A stretch of DNA of 64,000 bases from Bacillus sp. REN16 (GTDB taxonomy: Bacteria > Bacillota > Bacilli > Bacillales > Bacillaceae_L), in assembly GCF_020731355.1 (NCBI RefSeq), contig NZ_JAJFZK010000002.1, forward strand, positions 186,001-250,000. The letters run 5' to 3'. The position numbers were made by a program, and so were the translations under genes. Position 1 is the first letter of the stretch. The number at the start of each line of letters is the position of its first letter. Below are positions 57,339 through 64,000 of the stretch, piece after piece. The notes beneath the pieces were generated by a model. That model worked only from the letters and a program-made list of their open reading frames with translations. It ran no database searches and was not told the origin of the DNA.

Positions 57339-57569
57339 CTATCGTACTGACTTCAATGCCTTACCCCAAGAAACAACTTGATCGGCTATGTTTAATTCGC
57401 CACAGATTCCACGGAGATGTTCTGCTGCACGAGCACCACCTGTTGAGCAATAGCTAACGATTCCAGCTGATTTGTTGTACCATGCATCACGAGCGTAATC
57501 CAGCTCATTTTTTAAGGCACCTGTTATGCTGTGGTTGTATTCTGCCACTACAAATATGAACCTATGTAG
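57339..57569 (-). pseudogene. Remnant of an NAD(P)H-dependent FMN reductase
   Basis: The minus frame reads FIFVVAEYNHSITGALKNEL, then GIVSYCSTGGARAAEHLRGI, the central and later part of small flavodoxin-fold FMN reductases. It lacks the whole N-terminal nucleotide-binding half, as a stop lies immediately upstream in frame, and ends early. About 75 codons remain. A decayed gene at the edge of the locus. Confidence 0.8.
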
Positions 57570-57623
57570 TTAAGGAAAAGCATTATTAATTTCCCAAACT
57601 TCGGATAGACTTTATACTCGTTT

Positions 57624-58373
57624 TCAAGTGGGGTTAAGAATCCTTTGCAAAAACTGCTTCGTCCGCTCTTCCTTCGGATTTTTCAAAACTTCTTCTGGGT
57701 TTCCTTGTTCAACTATGTACCCACCATCCATAAACAACACTTTGTCGGATACTTCACCTGCAAACTGGATTTCATGGGTGACAATGATCATTGTCCAACT
57801 TTCGTTCGCTAAGTCCTTCATCACTTTTAAAACCTCTCCGATAAGTTCGGGGTCTAATGCAGAGGTTGGTTCATCAAATAAAAGCAATTCCGGTTTCAGC
57901 GCTAATGCCCTTGCAATCCCTACCCGCTGCTGCTGTCCGCCTGAAAGTTGATGTGGATATAACTCCATTTTTTCCTTTAAGCCCACTTTTTCCAGAAGTT
58001 CTTCTGCTTCCTTTCTTACATCGGTTTTATTTCGTTTTTGAACAATTACTGGTCCCTCCATTACATTTTGAAGAGCAGTTTTATGAGGAAACAGGTTATA
58101 GGATTGAAAAACCATCCCATATTTTCTGCTTAACCTGATTCTGTCATGTTTGTTTATTTTTTCAGCAAAATTAACTGAAAACCCATCTTCAAATTGAAAA
58201 AGCCCTTTGTCCGGTTGTTCCAATCCATTAAAACAACGGAGCATTGTTGTTTTTCCAGAACCGGATGGGCCAATAATGGAGACGACTTCACCTTTTCCAA
58301 CATCGATATCAATATTTTTTAACACTTCATTTTCACCAAAGGATTTCGCCAAGCCTTTGACGGATAAAAACAT
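57624..58373 (-). CDS. tcyC: L-cystine ABC transporter ATPase
   Basis: 249 residues (B. subtilis TcyC 247). Walker [10 protein letters not shown] (about 35-43), Q-loop FQSYNLFP, signature LSGGQQQR, Walker [14 protein letters not shown] and switch His in VTHE. It is a polar amino-acid uptake ATPase. It is third in the tcyA-tcyB-tcyC order, 12 nt after the permease. It is not the ATPase for the sugar importers, which belong to a different class. Confidence 0.88.
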   Translation of the reverse strand: MFLSVKGLAKSFGENEVLKNIDIDVGKGEVVSIIGPSGSGKTTMLRCFNGLEQPDKGLFQFEDGFSVNFAEKINKHDRIRLSRKYGMVFQSYNLFPHKTALQNVMEGPVIVQKRNKTDVRKEAEELLEKVGLKEKMELYPHQLSGGQQQRVGIARALALKPELLLFDEPTSALDPELIGEVLKVMKDLANESWTMIIVTHEIQFAGEVSDKVLFMDGGYIVEQGNPEEVLKNPKEERTKQFLQRILNPT

Positions 58374-58385
58374 GCCCTCACCTCT

Positions 58386-59027
58386 TTATCTTGACACATA
58401 CCGATTTAATTTTCGTTCTAATAATTCCTGTATAAGGGATAAAAAGAAACATATAACCCAATAGAGTAAAGCAGCCTCTATATATAATAGAAGGAAATCG
58501 TATGTCCTTGCTGCAATTTCCTGTGCCTTACGGAATAACTCAGCTACTAAAACCAGCGAGGCAAGGGATGTATCTTTTACAAGACTGATAAATGAATTGG
58601 ACAAAGGAGGTACCGAAACCCTTGCTGCTTGTGGAAGAATGATCCGCCTTAGCGCGGTCCATCTTGTCATGCCAATCGTAAATGCAGCTTCCCATTGTCC
58701 CTTTGGAATCGATAATATGGATGCCCGAATAATTTCAGATGCATAGGCACCGACATTTAAAATGAACGCAATCGCCGCACTTGGGAATGGATCAATGTTC
58801 ACCCCAAGATTAGGTAAGCCATAGAAAATAATAAATAATTGCACAAGCAAAGGCGTTCCGCGAATCGCCGAAACGTAAATAATGGCAGGGATCTGGATGA
58901 GCCTTGATTTTGACAATCGCATCATCGCAGTGAGCAATGCAAGGATAAGACCCCCGATAAAAGAAATAAGTGTGAGTGGAATTGTATAATGAATCGCCCC
59001 TGAAATCATGGAAGGGAGGGAGTTCAT
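58386..59027 (-). CDS. tcyB: L-cystine ABC transporter permease
   Basis: About 213 residues from the ATG at 59027 (GGGAG upstream); starts at 59048 or 59090 would overlap or approach the tcyA 3' end. It is a HisM-type polar amino-acid permease with the EAA-like loop GQWEAAFTIGMTRWTALRRIILPQA and RGTPLLVQLFIIFYGLP. It acts with the binding protein and ATPase on either side. Confidence 0.85.
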   Translation of the reverse strand: MNSLPSMISGAIHYTIPLTLISFIGGLILALLTAMMRLSKSRLIQIPAIIYVSAIRGTPLLVQLFIIFYGLPNLGVNIDPFPSAAIAFILNVGAYASEIIRASILSIPKGQWEAAFTIGMTRWTALRRIILPQAARVSVPPLSNSFISLVKDTSLASLVLVAELFRKAQEIAARTYDFLLLYIEAALLYWVICFFLSLIQELLERKLNRYVSR

Positions 59028-59073
59028 AAATAACTCCCATCCCTCCATATTTGCTGTAATGGTGAGTAGTAGG

Positions 59074-59904
59074 CTATTTTGTAGAAACATCTTCACCAAA
59101 CCATTCCTGAGAGATTTTTGCTAAAGTCCCATCATCCCTCATTGCAGCCAATTGTTCATTAACAGCCTTTACTAAATCTTCATTCCCTTTATTAAAAGTA
59201 AAAGCCATTTCTGAAACATCGTCCGAGCTAGCTGCGATTTTAATACTCTCATCCCCCTGCGATTTTATATAATCCAGAACCGCAAGTTTGTCATTAACTG
59301 TTGCTTCCGCACGTCCTTGCTTGATTAATTCGATCGATTGAGCCAAACCTTCCACTCCTACTATTTCAGCACCATTTTCTTGCGCGATAGCACCGTAATT
59401 ACTTGTTAACGATTGCGCTGCTTTTCTGCCTTTTAAGTCCTCAAATGATGTAATGTCACTATTATCCTTTGAAACGACAAGGACCGCTGATGAAAATGTA
59501 TACGGATCCGAAAAATCATAATTAGCTAGACGATCCTCATTAATTCCCACTTGGTTTGCAATTAAATCAAAGCGCTTTGAATTAAGGCCAGCAAACATCG
59601 AGTCCCATTGAGTCTCCATAAATTCCACCTCAAGGTCCATGCGCTTGGCAACCTCTTTTATCACTTCCACGTCATACCCTGTTAACTGATCCTTTTCATT
59701 ATGGAAGGTATAAGGTGCATATGTGCCTTCTGTTCCTACCTTTATAACACCATTCTTTTTAATTTCATTAAATAAGGAGCCAGTTTGTTCCTTATTGTTG
59801 TTTTCCTCGTTACCTGCATTGTTATCTTCCTTTGTTCCTCCGCATCCCGCAAGTACAAAAGCAATTACTAAAAGGAATGAAAAAAGAAATAGTGATTTCT
59901 TCAT
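59074..59904 (-). CDS. tcyA: L-cystine-binding lipoprotein
   Basis: 276 residues from the ATG at 59904 (GGGGG upstream). The signal peptide ends FVLAGC (lipobox). The mature protein has VGTEGTYAPYTFH, LTGYDVEVIKEVAKR, ETQWDSMFAGLNSKRFD, SLTSNYGAIA and the tail ISQEWFGEDVS, nearly the pattern of B. subtilis TcyA. It captures cystine for TcyB/TcyC. Sulfur supply, unrelated to the pectin locus. Confidence 0.9.
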   Translation of the reverse strand: MKKSLFLFSFLLVIAFVLAGCGGTKEDNNAGNEENNNKEQTGSLFNEIKKNGVIKVGTEGTYAPYTFHNEKDQLTGYDVEVIKEVAKRMDLEVEFMETQWDSMFAGLNSKRFDLIANQVGINEDRLANYDFSDPYTFSSAVLVVSKDNSDITSFEDLKGRKAAQSLTSNYGAIAQENGAEIVGVEGLAQSIELIKQGRAEATVNDKLAVLDYIKSQGDESIKIAASSDDVSEMAFTFNKGNEDLVKAVNEQLAAMRDDGTLAKISQEWFGEDVSTK

Positions 59905-59993
59905 TATTAAAACCCCCGGTAAAATATATTTGTGTTTCTGCTTAGTAGTAGATTTTACAAGTTTACCTATTCTCATTCACCGGGTTGGAAGCA

Positions 59994-60022
59994 TAAAAAA
60001 GAGCCGGCACATTGGACAGCTC
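59994..60022 (-). terminator. Terminator of the discoidin-like gene
   Basis: On the minus strand GAGCTG pairs with CCGGCTC (six pairs including G-U), followed by TTTTTT, 9 nt past the stop at 60031. Confidence 0.6.
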
Positions 60023-60030
60023 AATTAATC

Positions 60031-60825
60031 TTATTGTTCCATATTTCTGCCGTATATTTCGATTTCTGTTAAAGCCGGGAATGGTGATTCATCTTCTGCT
60101 TTAATTAAGTTCTTCAGACGCACCCATTCTACACTTCGTTTTTCAAATTCAAAATACTGCCTTTCGTACACTTTTTCTAAGGCTGTAATTTCCTCAGAAC
60201 CATCGGAGAATTCCAAAGTAGCTTGTGTCCAGTAGCTGTCATGCGGATAATCACTACGTAATACTAATGCCACTTTATCAACTTGGACAGTTCGGCCAAA
60301 TTCAATTGTGATCGCCGCATCCTTTTGTTGATTGATTCCCCAAGATTGATATGGATAGGAGCCATGCCCTTCGTTGGCAACCATGCCATCGATCGCATTG
60401 CGGGCAAAAAATGTTGAATCATTTCGCGTCTCTACATTAGCTTCTGCATGTGGATAAGCACCGCTTACCTTCTTTTGATCATGCGGGTTTAATGCAAGAT
60501 TTTGATAACGATTGATTTCATCTTCTGTCGCATAACGTACAGATAAGTAATGTTTGTTGCCAAAGAATACTTTTGGAGAGTATGCTTGGCGAAGCTCCTC
60601 GCTTAATGGAACCTCATACGTCCATTCAGTTCCTTTAATAAAAATTAAAGAAGGTGCTAGCGCATCATCAAGCTGTGCCATTAGATATGAATTAGCTTTT
60701 TCTACTGTTACTTCAATCCTATCCCCCGCTTGGTACTCCTCTACAAATTCGAGATAGGTATATTCCTGACCTGCTCTTTCTTTTTTTACGTTGCCTTTTG
60801 CATCCTTTATTGCTAAACGAATCAT
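60031..60825 (-). CDS. Discoidin-like (F5/8-type C-terminal fold) protein of unknown role
   Basis: 264 residues. GGGGG precedes the ATG. The N-terminal half is an uncharacterised beta domain (TYLEFVEEYQAGDRIEVTVEKANSYL). The C-terminal half looks like a discoidin/galactose-binding sandwich (NLALNPHD, ARNAIDGMVANEGHGSYPYQSWGINQQKDAAITIEFG, VALVLRSDYPHDSYW). There is no signal peptide, so sugar binding would be cytoplasmic, which is odd. It is single, with its own terminator. I have seen only relatives annotated as carbohydrate-binding; no catalytic motif is visible. Confidence 0.8.
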   Translation of the reverse strand: MIRLAIKDAKGNVKKERAGQEYTYLEFVEEYQAGDRIEVTVEKANSYLMAQLDDALAPSLIFIKGTEWTYEVPLSEELRQAYSPKVFFGNKHYLSVRYATEDEINRYQNLALNPHDQKKVSGAYPHAEANVETRNDSTFFARNAIDGMVANEGHGSYPYQSWGINQQKDAAITIEFGRTVQVDKVALVLRSDYPHDSYWTQATLEFSDGSEEITALEKVYERQYFEFEKRSVEWVRLKNLIKAEDESPFPALTEIEIYGRNMEQ

Positions 60826-60944
60826 TTCATTTTTCCCCCATTCCCGATCTCTCTACTCCCTTTCATCGTATTGGTTAATTTCCGTTGTATCAATGAACTT
60901 TTTTTACCTTTATGTGAAATTATTTAACTTTATTAACCATCCAA

Positions 60945-61130
60945 AAAAATTAGCGGAATTTTTTCTGTTATGTGCTGAATGGAACTCGTTTCGAGGTTTA
61001 TAAGGGAAAGTTTTCCGACTATACAAATCAAAATCCCACATTTTCACGTTTTTTAAGGTAATAGGCGGAATCTCTCCGTCTATATATGAATTTTTAAATC
61101 AAAATTACAAATTAAGGGGAATTTTTCCTC
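60945..61130. repeat. Degenerate repeat, about four copies
   Basis: Four imperfect copies of a GCGGAAT-TTTTCYGTCTAT-like palindrome spaced by about 40-60 bp: around 60952 (AGCGGAATTTTTTCTG), 61007 (GGGAAAGTTTTCCGACTAT), 61065 (GGCGGAATCTCTCCGTCTAT) and 61116 (AGGGGAATTTTTCCTCCTAT). No gene. Function unknown; the palindromes are transcribed hairpins at most. Confidence 0.55.
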
Positions 61131-61170
61131 CTATTAATTAGCTTGGGTGCTTAGAAACCCTGAAAATATA

Positions 61171-61216
61171 AAACGTTGCCTATCCTCAAGTTTATATAAT
61201 AGGATAGGCAACGTTT
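61171..61216. terminator. Bidirectional terminator downstream of tkt
   Basis: AAACGTTGCCTATCCT (61171-61186) and its exact complement (61201-61216) form a 16-bp stem with T-rich flanks on both strands. It lies some 320 nt past the tkt stop, beyond an intergenic repeat. Confidence 0.85.
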
Positions 61217-61267
61217 TTTGATTTGTCTTTAAGAAAATGGCTCTTTTCTAAAAGATTGTTGTTATTA

Positions 61268-61460
61268 CCACAGGCGTGATTTCCGCTTCTGGCACTCGCT
61301 TTCCGCGGGCGATCCGCAAGCCTCCTCGCTTCGCTGTGGGTTCTTGCTTGGCTCGCTTTTCCCGCAGGACAAGGAAGGCTTCGACAGTATTATCATCGCA
61401 CGAAGAAAATGCGAATGCATTTTCGAGGAGTCTCGTACCATACGCTTCAACCACTAAAAA
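61268..61460. repeat. Degenerate Bacillaceae intergenic repeat (GC-rich island)
   Basis: The stretch with CACTCGCTTTCCGCGGGC, GCCTCCTCGC, TTTTCCCGCAGGA and CGAGGAGTCTCG is far more GC-rich than its surroundings and matches the common CGCTTTCCGCGGGC...AGGAGTCTCG repeat I recall from intergenic regions of many Bacillaceae genomes. It contains no credible gene. Confidence 0.65.
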
Positions 61461-61536
61461 TATCAACATTATTATGCATTTTACAAACAATAGAATTACC
61501 TTATAAAAGCAACAAAGTTCACGAAATTAACCATAG

Positions 61537-63561
61537 TCAGTAGCGATTTTTCTCTTCCACAAGTTTCTCCACTTGATTGACTACATTTTCAACGGTAAAT
61601 CCATACTGTTCAATTAGTTTGTCACCGTTACCAGATGCCCCAAATGTATCAACTGATATTACTTTACCTTTATCTCCAACATATTTATGCCACCCCATTG
61701 ATGAAGCCATTTCAATTCCAATTCTTGCCTTCACATTTTCAGGTAATACGCTAGTTTTATAGGCTTGATCCTGTTTTTCAAAACGATCCCATGATGGTAT
61801 GCTAATAACATTGACGTCGACACCTTTTGCTTTTAATTCTGTTTGAGCACGAACAGCAAGCTGCACCTCAGAACCAGTTGCAAGAAGTAATGCATCAGGT
61901 ACTTCTTTTTCCCCTCGACTTACGACATACGCTCCAGCTTTGACACCTTCGTATGCATTTTCTTTAGTCCCTTCGAGTGTAGGAAGGTCTTGTCTCGTTA
62001 ATACGAGCGTTGTTGGTTGATCCTTACTTTCAATAGCCAGACGCCATGCTGCTTGCACTTCATTTCCATCAGCAGGCCTGATTACCGAGAGATTTGGAAT
62101 CGAACGTAATCCTGCAAGCTGTTCTACTGGTTCATGTGTTGGGCCATCCTCCCCTACCGCAATTGAATCATGGGTAAACACATAGGTGACAGGTGTATTC
62201 ATTAGTGCAGATAAACGGATTGCAGGTTTTAAATAGTCGCTGAATACGAAGAAAGTTCCTCCGTATACTTTAACCCCACCATGCAAAGCCATTCCATTTA
62301 ATGCAGCACCCATCGCAAATTCACGGACACCAAACCAAATATTTCGTCCTGCAAAGTTACTTGGAGTAAAATCATCTTCACTAGTAATAGTGGTTTTATT
62401 GGAGCCAGCTAAGTCGGCACTACCACCAATAAAATATGGAACAGACTTTGCAATTCCATTTAATACTTTTCCTGAAGATGCTCGAGTTGCTATTGTATCA
62501 ACACCTGGTGTAAATTCTGGCAGGCCTTGCTCCCATCCCTTAGGTAGTTCTCCTTTGATAGCCGCTGCTAGCTCGGCCGCAGCCTCAGGATATTTATCTT
62601 TATATGTAGCAAATAATTCATTCCATATATTTTCTGCTGCTTTACCTGGTTCCAAAATCTTTGCGGCAAAATCATGATACACTTCTGTTGGAACTTCGAA
62701 ATTCTCATAATCCCAATTATATGCCCTTTTTACTAATTGCATTTCTTCATCACCAAGTGGAGCACCATGTGCATCAGAAGAACCAGCTTTATTTGGTGAA
62801 CCATAGCCAATTACTGTTTTAATTTCTATTAAGGTTGGTTGATTCACATTGTCTCTTGCTTCTTGAATTGCTTTACGAATGGCTGTTAAATCATTACCAT
62901 CTTCAACTCGTAAAACCTGCCAGCCATATGCTTGGAAACGAGTTGCAGTGTTATCCGAGAAAGAGCGGTCTAAATCCCCATCTAAAGATATATCATTTGA
63001 ATCATATAAAACGATTAATTTCCCAAGATTCAAATGACCAGCTAATGATGCTGCTTCATGGGAAATCCCCTCCATTAAGTCCCCATCGCCAACAAGCGCA
63101 TATGTATAATGGTCAATTATTGAAAAAGTTTCTCTGTTATATTTTATCGCTAAAAAGCGTTCGGCCATAGCCATACCAACTGACATGGCAATCCCTTGTC
63201 CGAGGGGACCTGTTGTTGCTTCAACACCGTCCGTATGATGAACTTCGGGATGTCCCGGTGTTTTTGAACCAAATTGACGGAAATTCTTAAGGTCATCAAT
63301 CGTTACATTGTAACCAGAGAGGTGTAGAAGACTGTATAAGAGTGCAGAACCATGACCAGCAGATAAAACAAAGCGATCACGGTCAAACCATTTTGAATTT
63401 TTAGGATTATGCTTTAAAAAATCTGTCCATAGTACGTATGCCATTGGTGCTGCTCCCATAGGTAACCCGGGATGACCAGAGTTTGCTTTTTCAATCATAT
63501 CGATGGATAGTGTACGAATGGCATTAACAGATAATTGATCGACTGATACTGTACTTACCAT
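61537..63561 (-). CDS. tkt: Transketolase
   Basis: 674 residues (B. subtilis Tkt 667). It has [19 protein letters not shown] at the N-terminus, the thiamine-diphosphate motif GDGDLMEG...N (about 155-185), [10 protein letters not shown] and the C-terminal [19 protein letters not shown]. It moves two-carbon units between ketoses and aldoses in the pentose phosphate pathway, and so handles pentoses from arabinose, though it is a housekeeping gene. GGGGGG precedes the ATG. It is single; the terminator lies past an intergenic repeat. Confidence 0.95.
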   Translation of the reverse strand: MVSTVSVDQLSVNAIRTLSIDMIEKANSGHPGLPMGAAPMAYVLWTDFLKHNPKNSKWFDRDRFVLSAGHGSALLYSLLHLSGYNVTIDDLKNFRQFGSKTPGHPEVHHTDGVEATTGPLGQGIAMSVGMAMAERFLAIKYNRETFSIIDHYTYALVGDGDLMEGISHEAASLAGHLNLGKLIVLYDSNDISLDGDLDRSFSDNTATRFQAYGWQVLRVEDGNDLTAIRKAIQEARDNVNQPTLIEIKTVIGYGSPNKAGSSDAHGAPLGDEEMQLVKRAYNWDYENFEVPTEVYHDFAAKILEPGKAAENIWNELFATYKDKYPEAAAELAAAIKGELPKGWEQGLPEFTPGVDTIATRASSGKVLNGIAKSVPYFIGGSADLAGSNKTTITSEDDFTPSNFAGRNIWFGVREFAMGAALNGMALHGGVKVYGGTFFVFSDYLKPAIRLSALMNTPVTYVFTHDSIAVGEDGPTHEPVEQLAGLRSIPNLSVIRPADGNEVQAAWRLAIESKDQPTTLVLTRQDLPTLEGTKENAYEGVKAGAYVVSRGEKEVPDALLLATGSEVQLAVRAQTELKAKGVDVNVISIPSWDRFEKQDQAYKTSVLPENVKARIGIEMASSMGWHKYVGDKGKVISVDTFGASGNGDKLIEQYGFTVENVVNQVEKLVEEKNRY

Positions 63562-63648
63562 TTCTTTTCCCCCTATATATTAATCGTATTGTCAAAACTT
63601 TTATAAGAAATTGGCTAGTAAATCCTATATTAGAGGGCTTTATAAGCA

Positions 63649-64000
63649 AAAAAATTGCCACCCCCTAAATTCTGAGGATAATTGAGGTTACCACACACCC
63701 AATTCCCAGAAAGGAAGTGACAATTTGTACCCTCAAATTATAACCTATTTATTAACTTTTATAAAGTATCAAGAACAGGTGATTCGTACATTACTAACTC
63801 TCCTTGTGGGAAAGAGTATGTTTGAAAAACCTGCTGAAACTCCAGTAAATAAACCCTATCGAAAACTTCAGGTAGATGATCTTCCGATCATCGAACCATT
63901 GAAAAAACTTGATTACAAAACTCTTATTAAAGAGTATTTCAATGAACACGGTAAGTCTCTCAAACCTGTTCAAAGGCGATCTAATTCTAAGACTGTTGTA
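63649..64000 (+). mobile_element. Left part of an insertion sequence
   Basis: Following an AAAAAAATTGCCACCCCC sequence that may be the terminal inverted repeat, a transposase reading frame begins and runs off the window. The second end is outside the window, so limits and family are unsettled. Confidence 0.6.
63725..64000 (+). CDS. Transposase, N-terminal part (truncated by window edge)
   Basis: 92 codons are visible from TTG 63725 (AAGGAAGTG upstream) to the edge, with no stop: LYPQIITYLLTFIKYQEQV, then LLTLLVGKSMF, PYRKLQVDDLPIIEPLKKLDY and LKPVQRRSNSK. It resembles the N-terminus of an insertion-sequence transposase repeated in Bacillaceae genomes; the catalytic domain is outside the window. 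The family is not stated because the DDE part cannot be seen. Confidence 0.7.
   Translation, partial: MYPQIITYLLTFIKYQEQVIRTLLTLLVGKSMFEKPAETPVNKPYRKLQVDDLPIIEPLKKLDYKTLIKEYFNEHGKSLKPVQRRSNSKTVV

Noticed and set aside
57857-58138. 93-codon plus-strand ORF opposite tcyC
   Set aside because: Antisense shadow of a clearly conserved ATPase, with no supporting signals; the same applies to other antisense ORFs in the window.
59905-60030. T-box, S-box or other riboswitch before tcyA
   Set aside because: Only about 125 nt between genes, with a simple terminator of the upstream gene and no conserved T-box or SAM-box motifs.
61248-61506. Small ORFs on both strands over the GC-rich stretch
   Set aside because: They lie in an intergenic repeat whose open frames come from its GC-rich composition.

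Overview
The window looks like the chromosome of a low-GC Gram-positive endospore-former relative (family Bacillaceae; genus not determinable from this stretch). The evidence is AT-rich DNA, AGGAGG-type ribosome binding sites with frequent TTG/GTG starts, CcpA-type cre sites, an AraR-type repressor, and strong gene-by-gene resemblance to the Bacillus subtilis yes, yte/ytc/lpl and yet genes. Almost the whole of 1-57 kb is one large locus for taking up and dismantling rhamnogalacturonan I (pectin hairy regions) with its arabinan and galactan side chains.

Layout. 1-2.3 kb: a FGGY sugar kinase (partial, AraK-like) diverging from araR; each promoter carries an AraR operator in its 17-bp spacer. 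2.4-16 kb (minus strand, module A): YesOPQ-like ABC importer, YesL, GH51 arabinofuranosidase, a small Cys-rich DUF6171 protein, GH105 hydrolase, a 15-copy 40-bp tandem repeat, then GH115-like, SGNH acetylesterase and GH42 galactosidase. 14.8-19.6 kb: YesM/YesN two-component system with its own extra, permease-less solute-binding lipoprotein. 19.8-28.7 kb: a mixed and partly decayed zone with a polysaccharide deacetylase, a GH106-like hydrolase, an oxidoreductase pseudogene (frameshift plus amber stop), a MATE exporter, two intact oxidoreductases and the tail of a deleted sugar isomerase. 28.8-50.6 kb (minus strand, module B): second YesL, YesU-like DUF1961, YtdP-like AraC regulator, LplB/YtcP/YtcQ-like importer, YetA-like PL26, PL22, RhaM, second GH42, intracellular PL11, YteT-like oxidoreductase, isomerase, second GH105, second acetylesterase, second GH51. 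51.2-57.2 kb (plus strand): two large secreted PL11 lyases, both ending in a FIMAH-like domain. 57.3-64 kb: unrelated genes, namely an FMN-reductase remnant, a cystine ABC importer (tcyABC), a discoidin-like protein, transketolase and the start of an insertion sequence.

How it works together (inference from families). The secreted PL11 lyases cut RG-I outside the cell. Two ABC systems without their own ATPases (presumably energised by a shared MsmX-type ATPase elsewhere) import the oligosaccharides. Cytosolic acetylesterases, GH42, GH51, PL11/PL26/PL22 and GH105 enzymes strip and split them into galactose, arabinose, rhamnose and unsaturated uronates. RhaM, the kinase and the oxidoreductase/isomerase set feed the monomers onward.

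The most interesting signal I found is regulatory. Three transcription units (the YesO-like operon, the 50.6-kb GH51 gene and the 54.7-kb PL11 gene) carry a shared ~40-bp upstream element built of two ACTGA-type direct repeats exactly 21 bp apart, in the same orientation relative to the gene. It is a good candidate for the binding site of the AraC-type response regulator YesN. Next are the orphan binding protein in the yesMN unit and a folded leader with mini-ORFs before the 51.2-kb PL11 gene.
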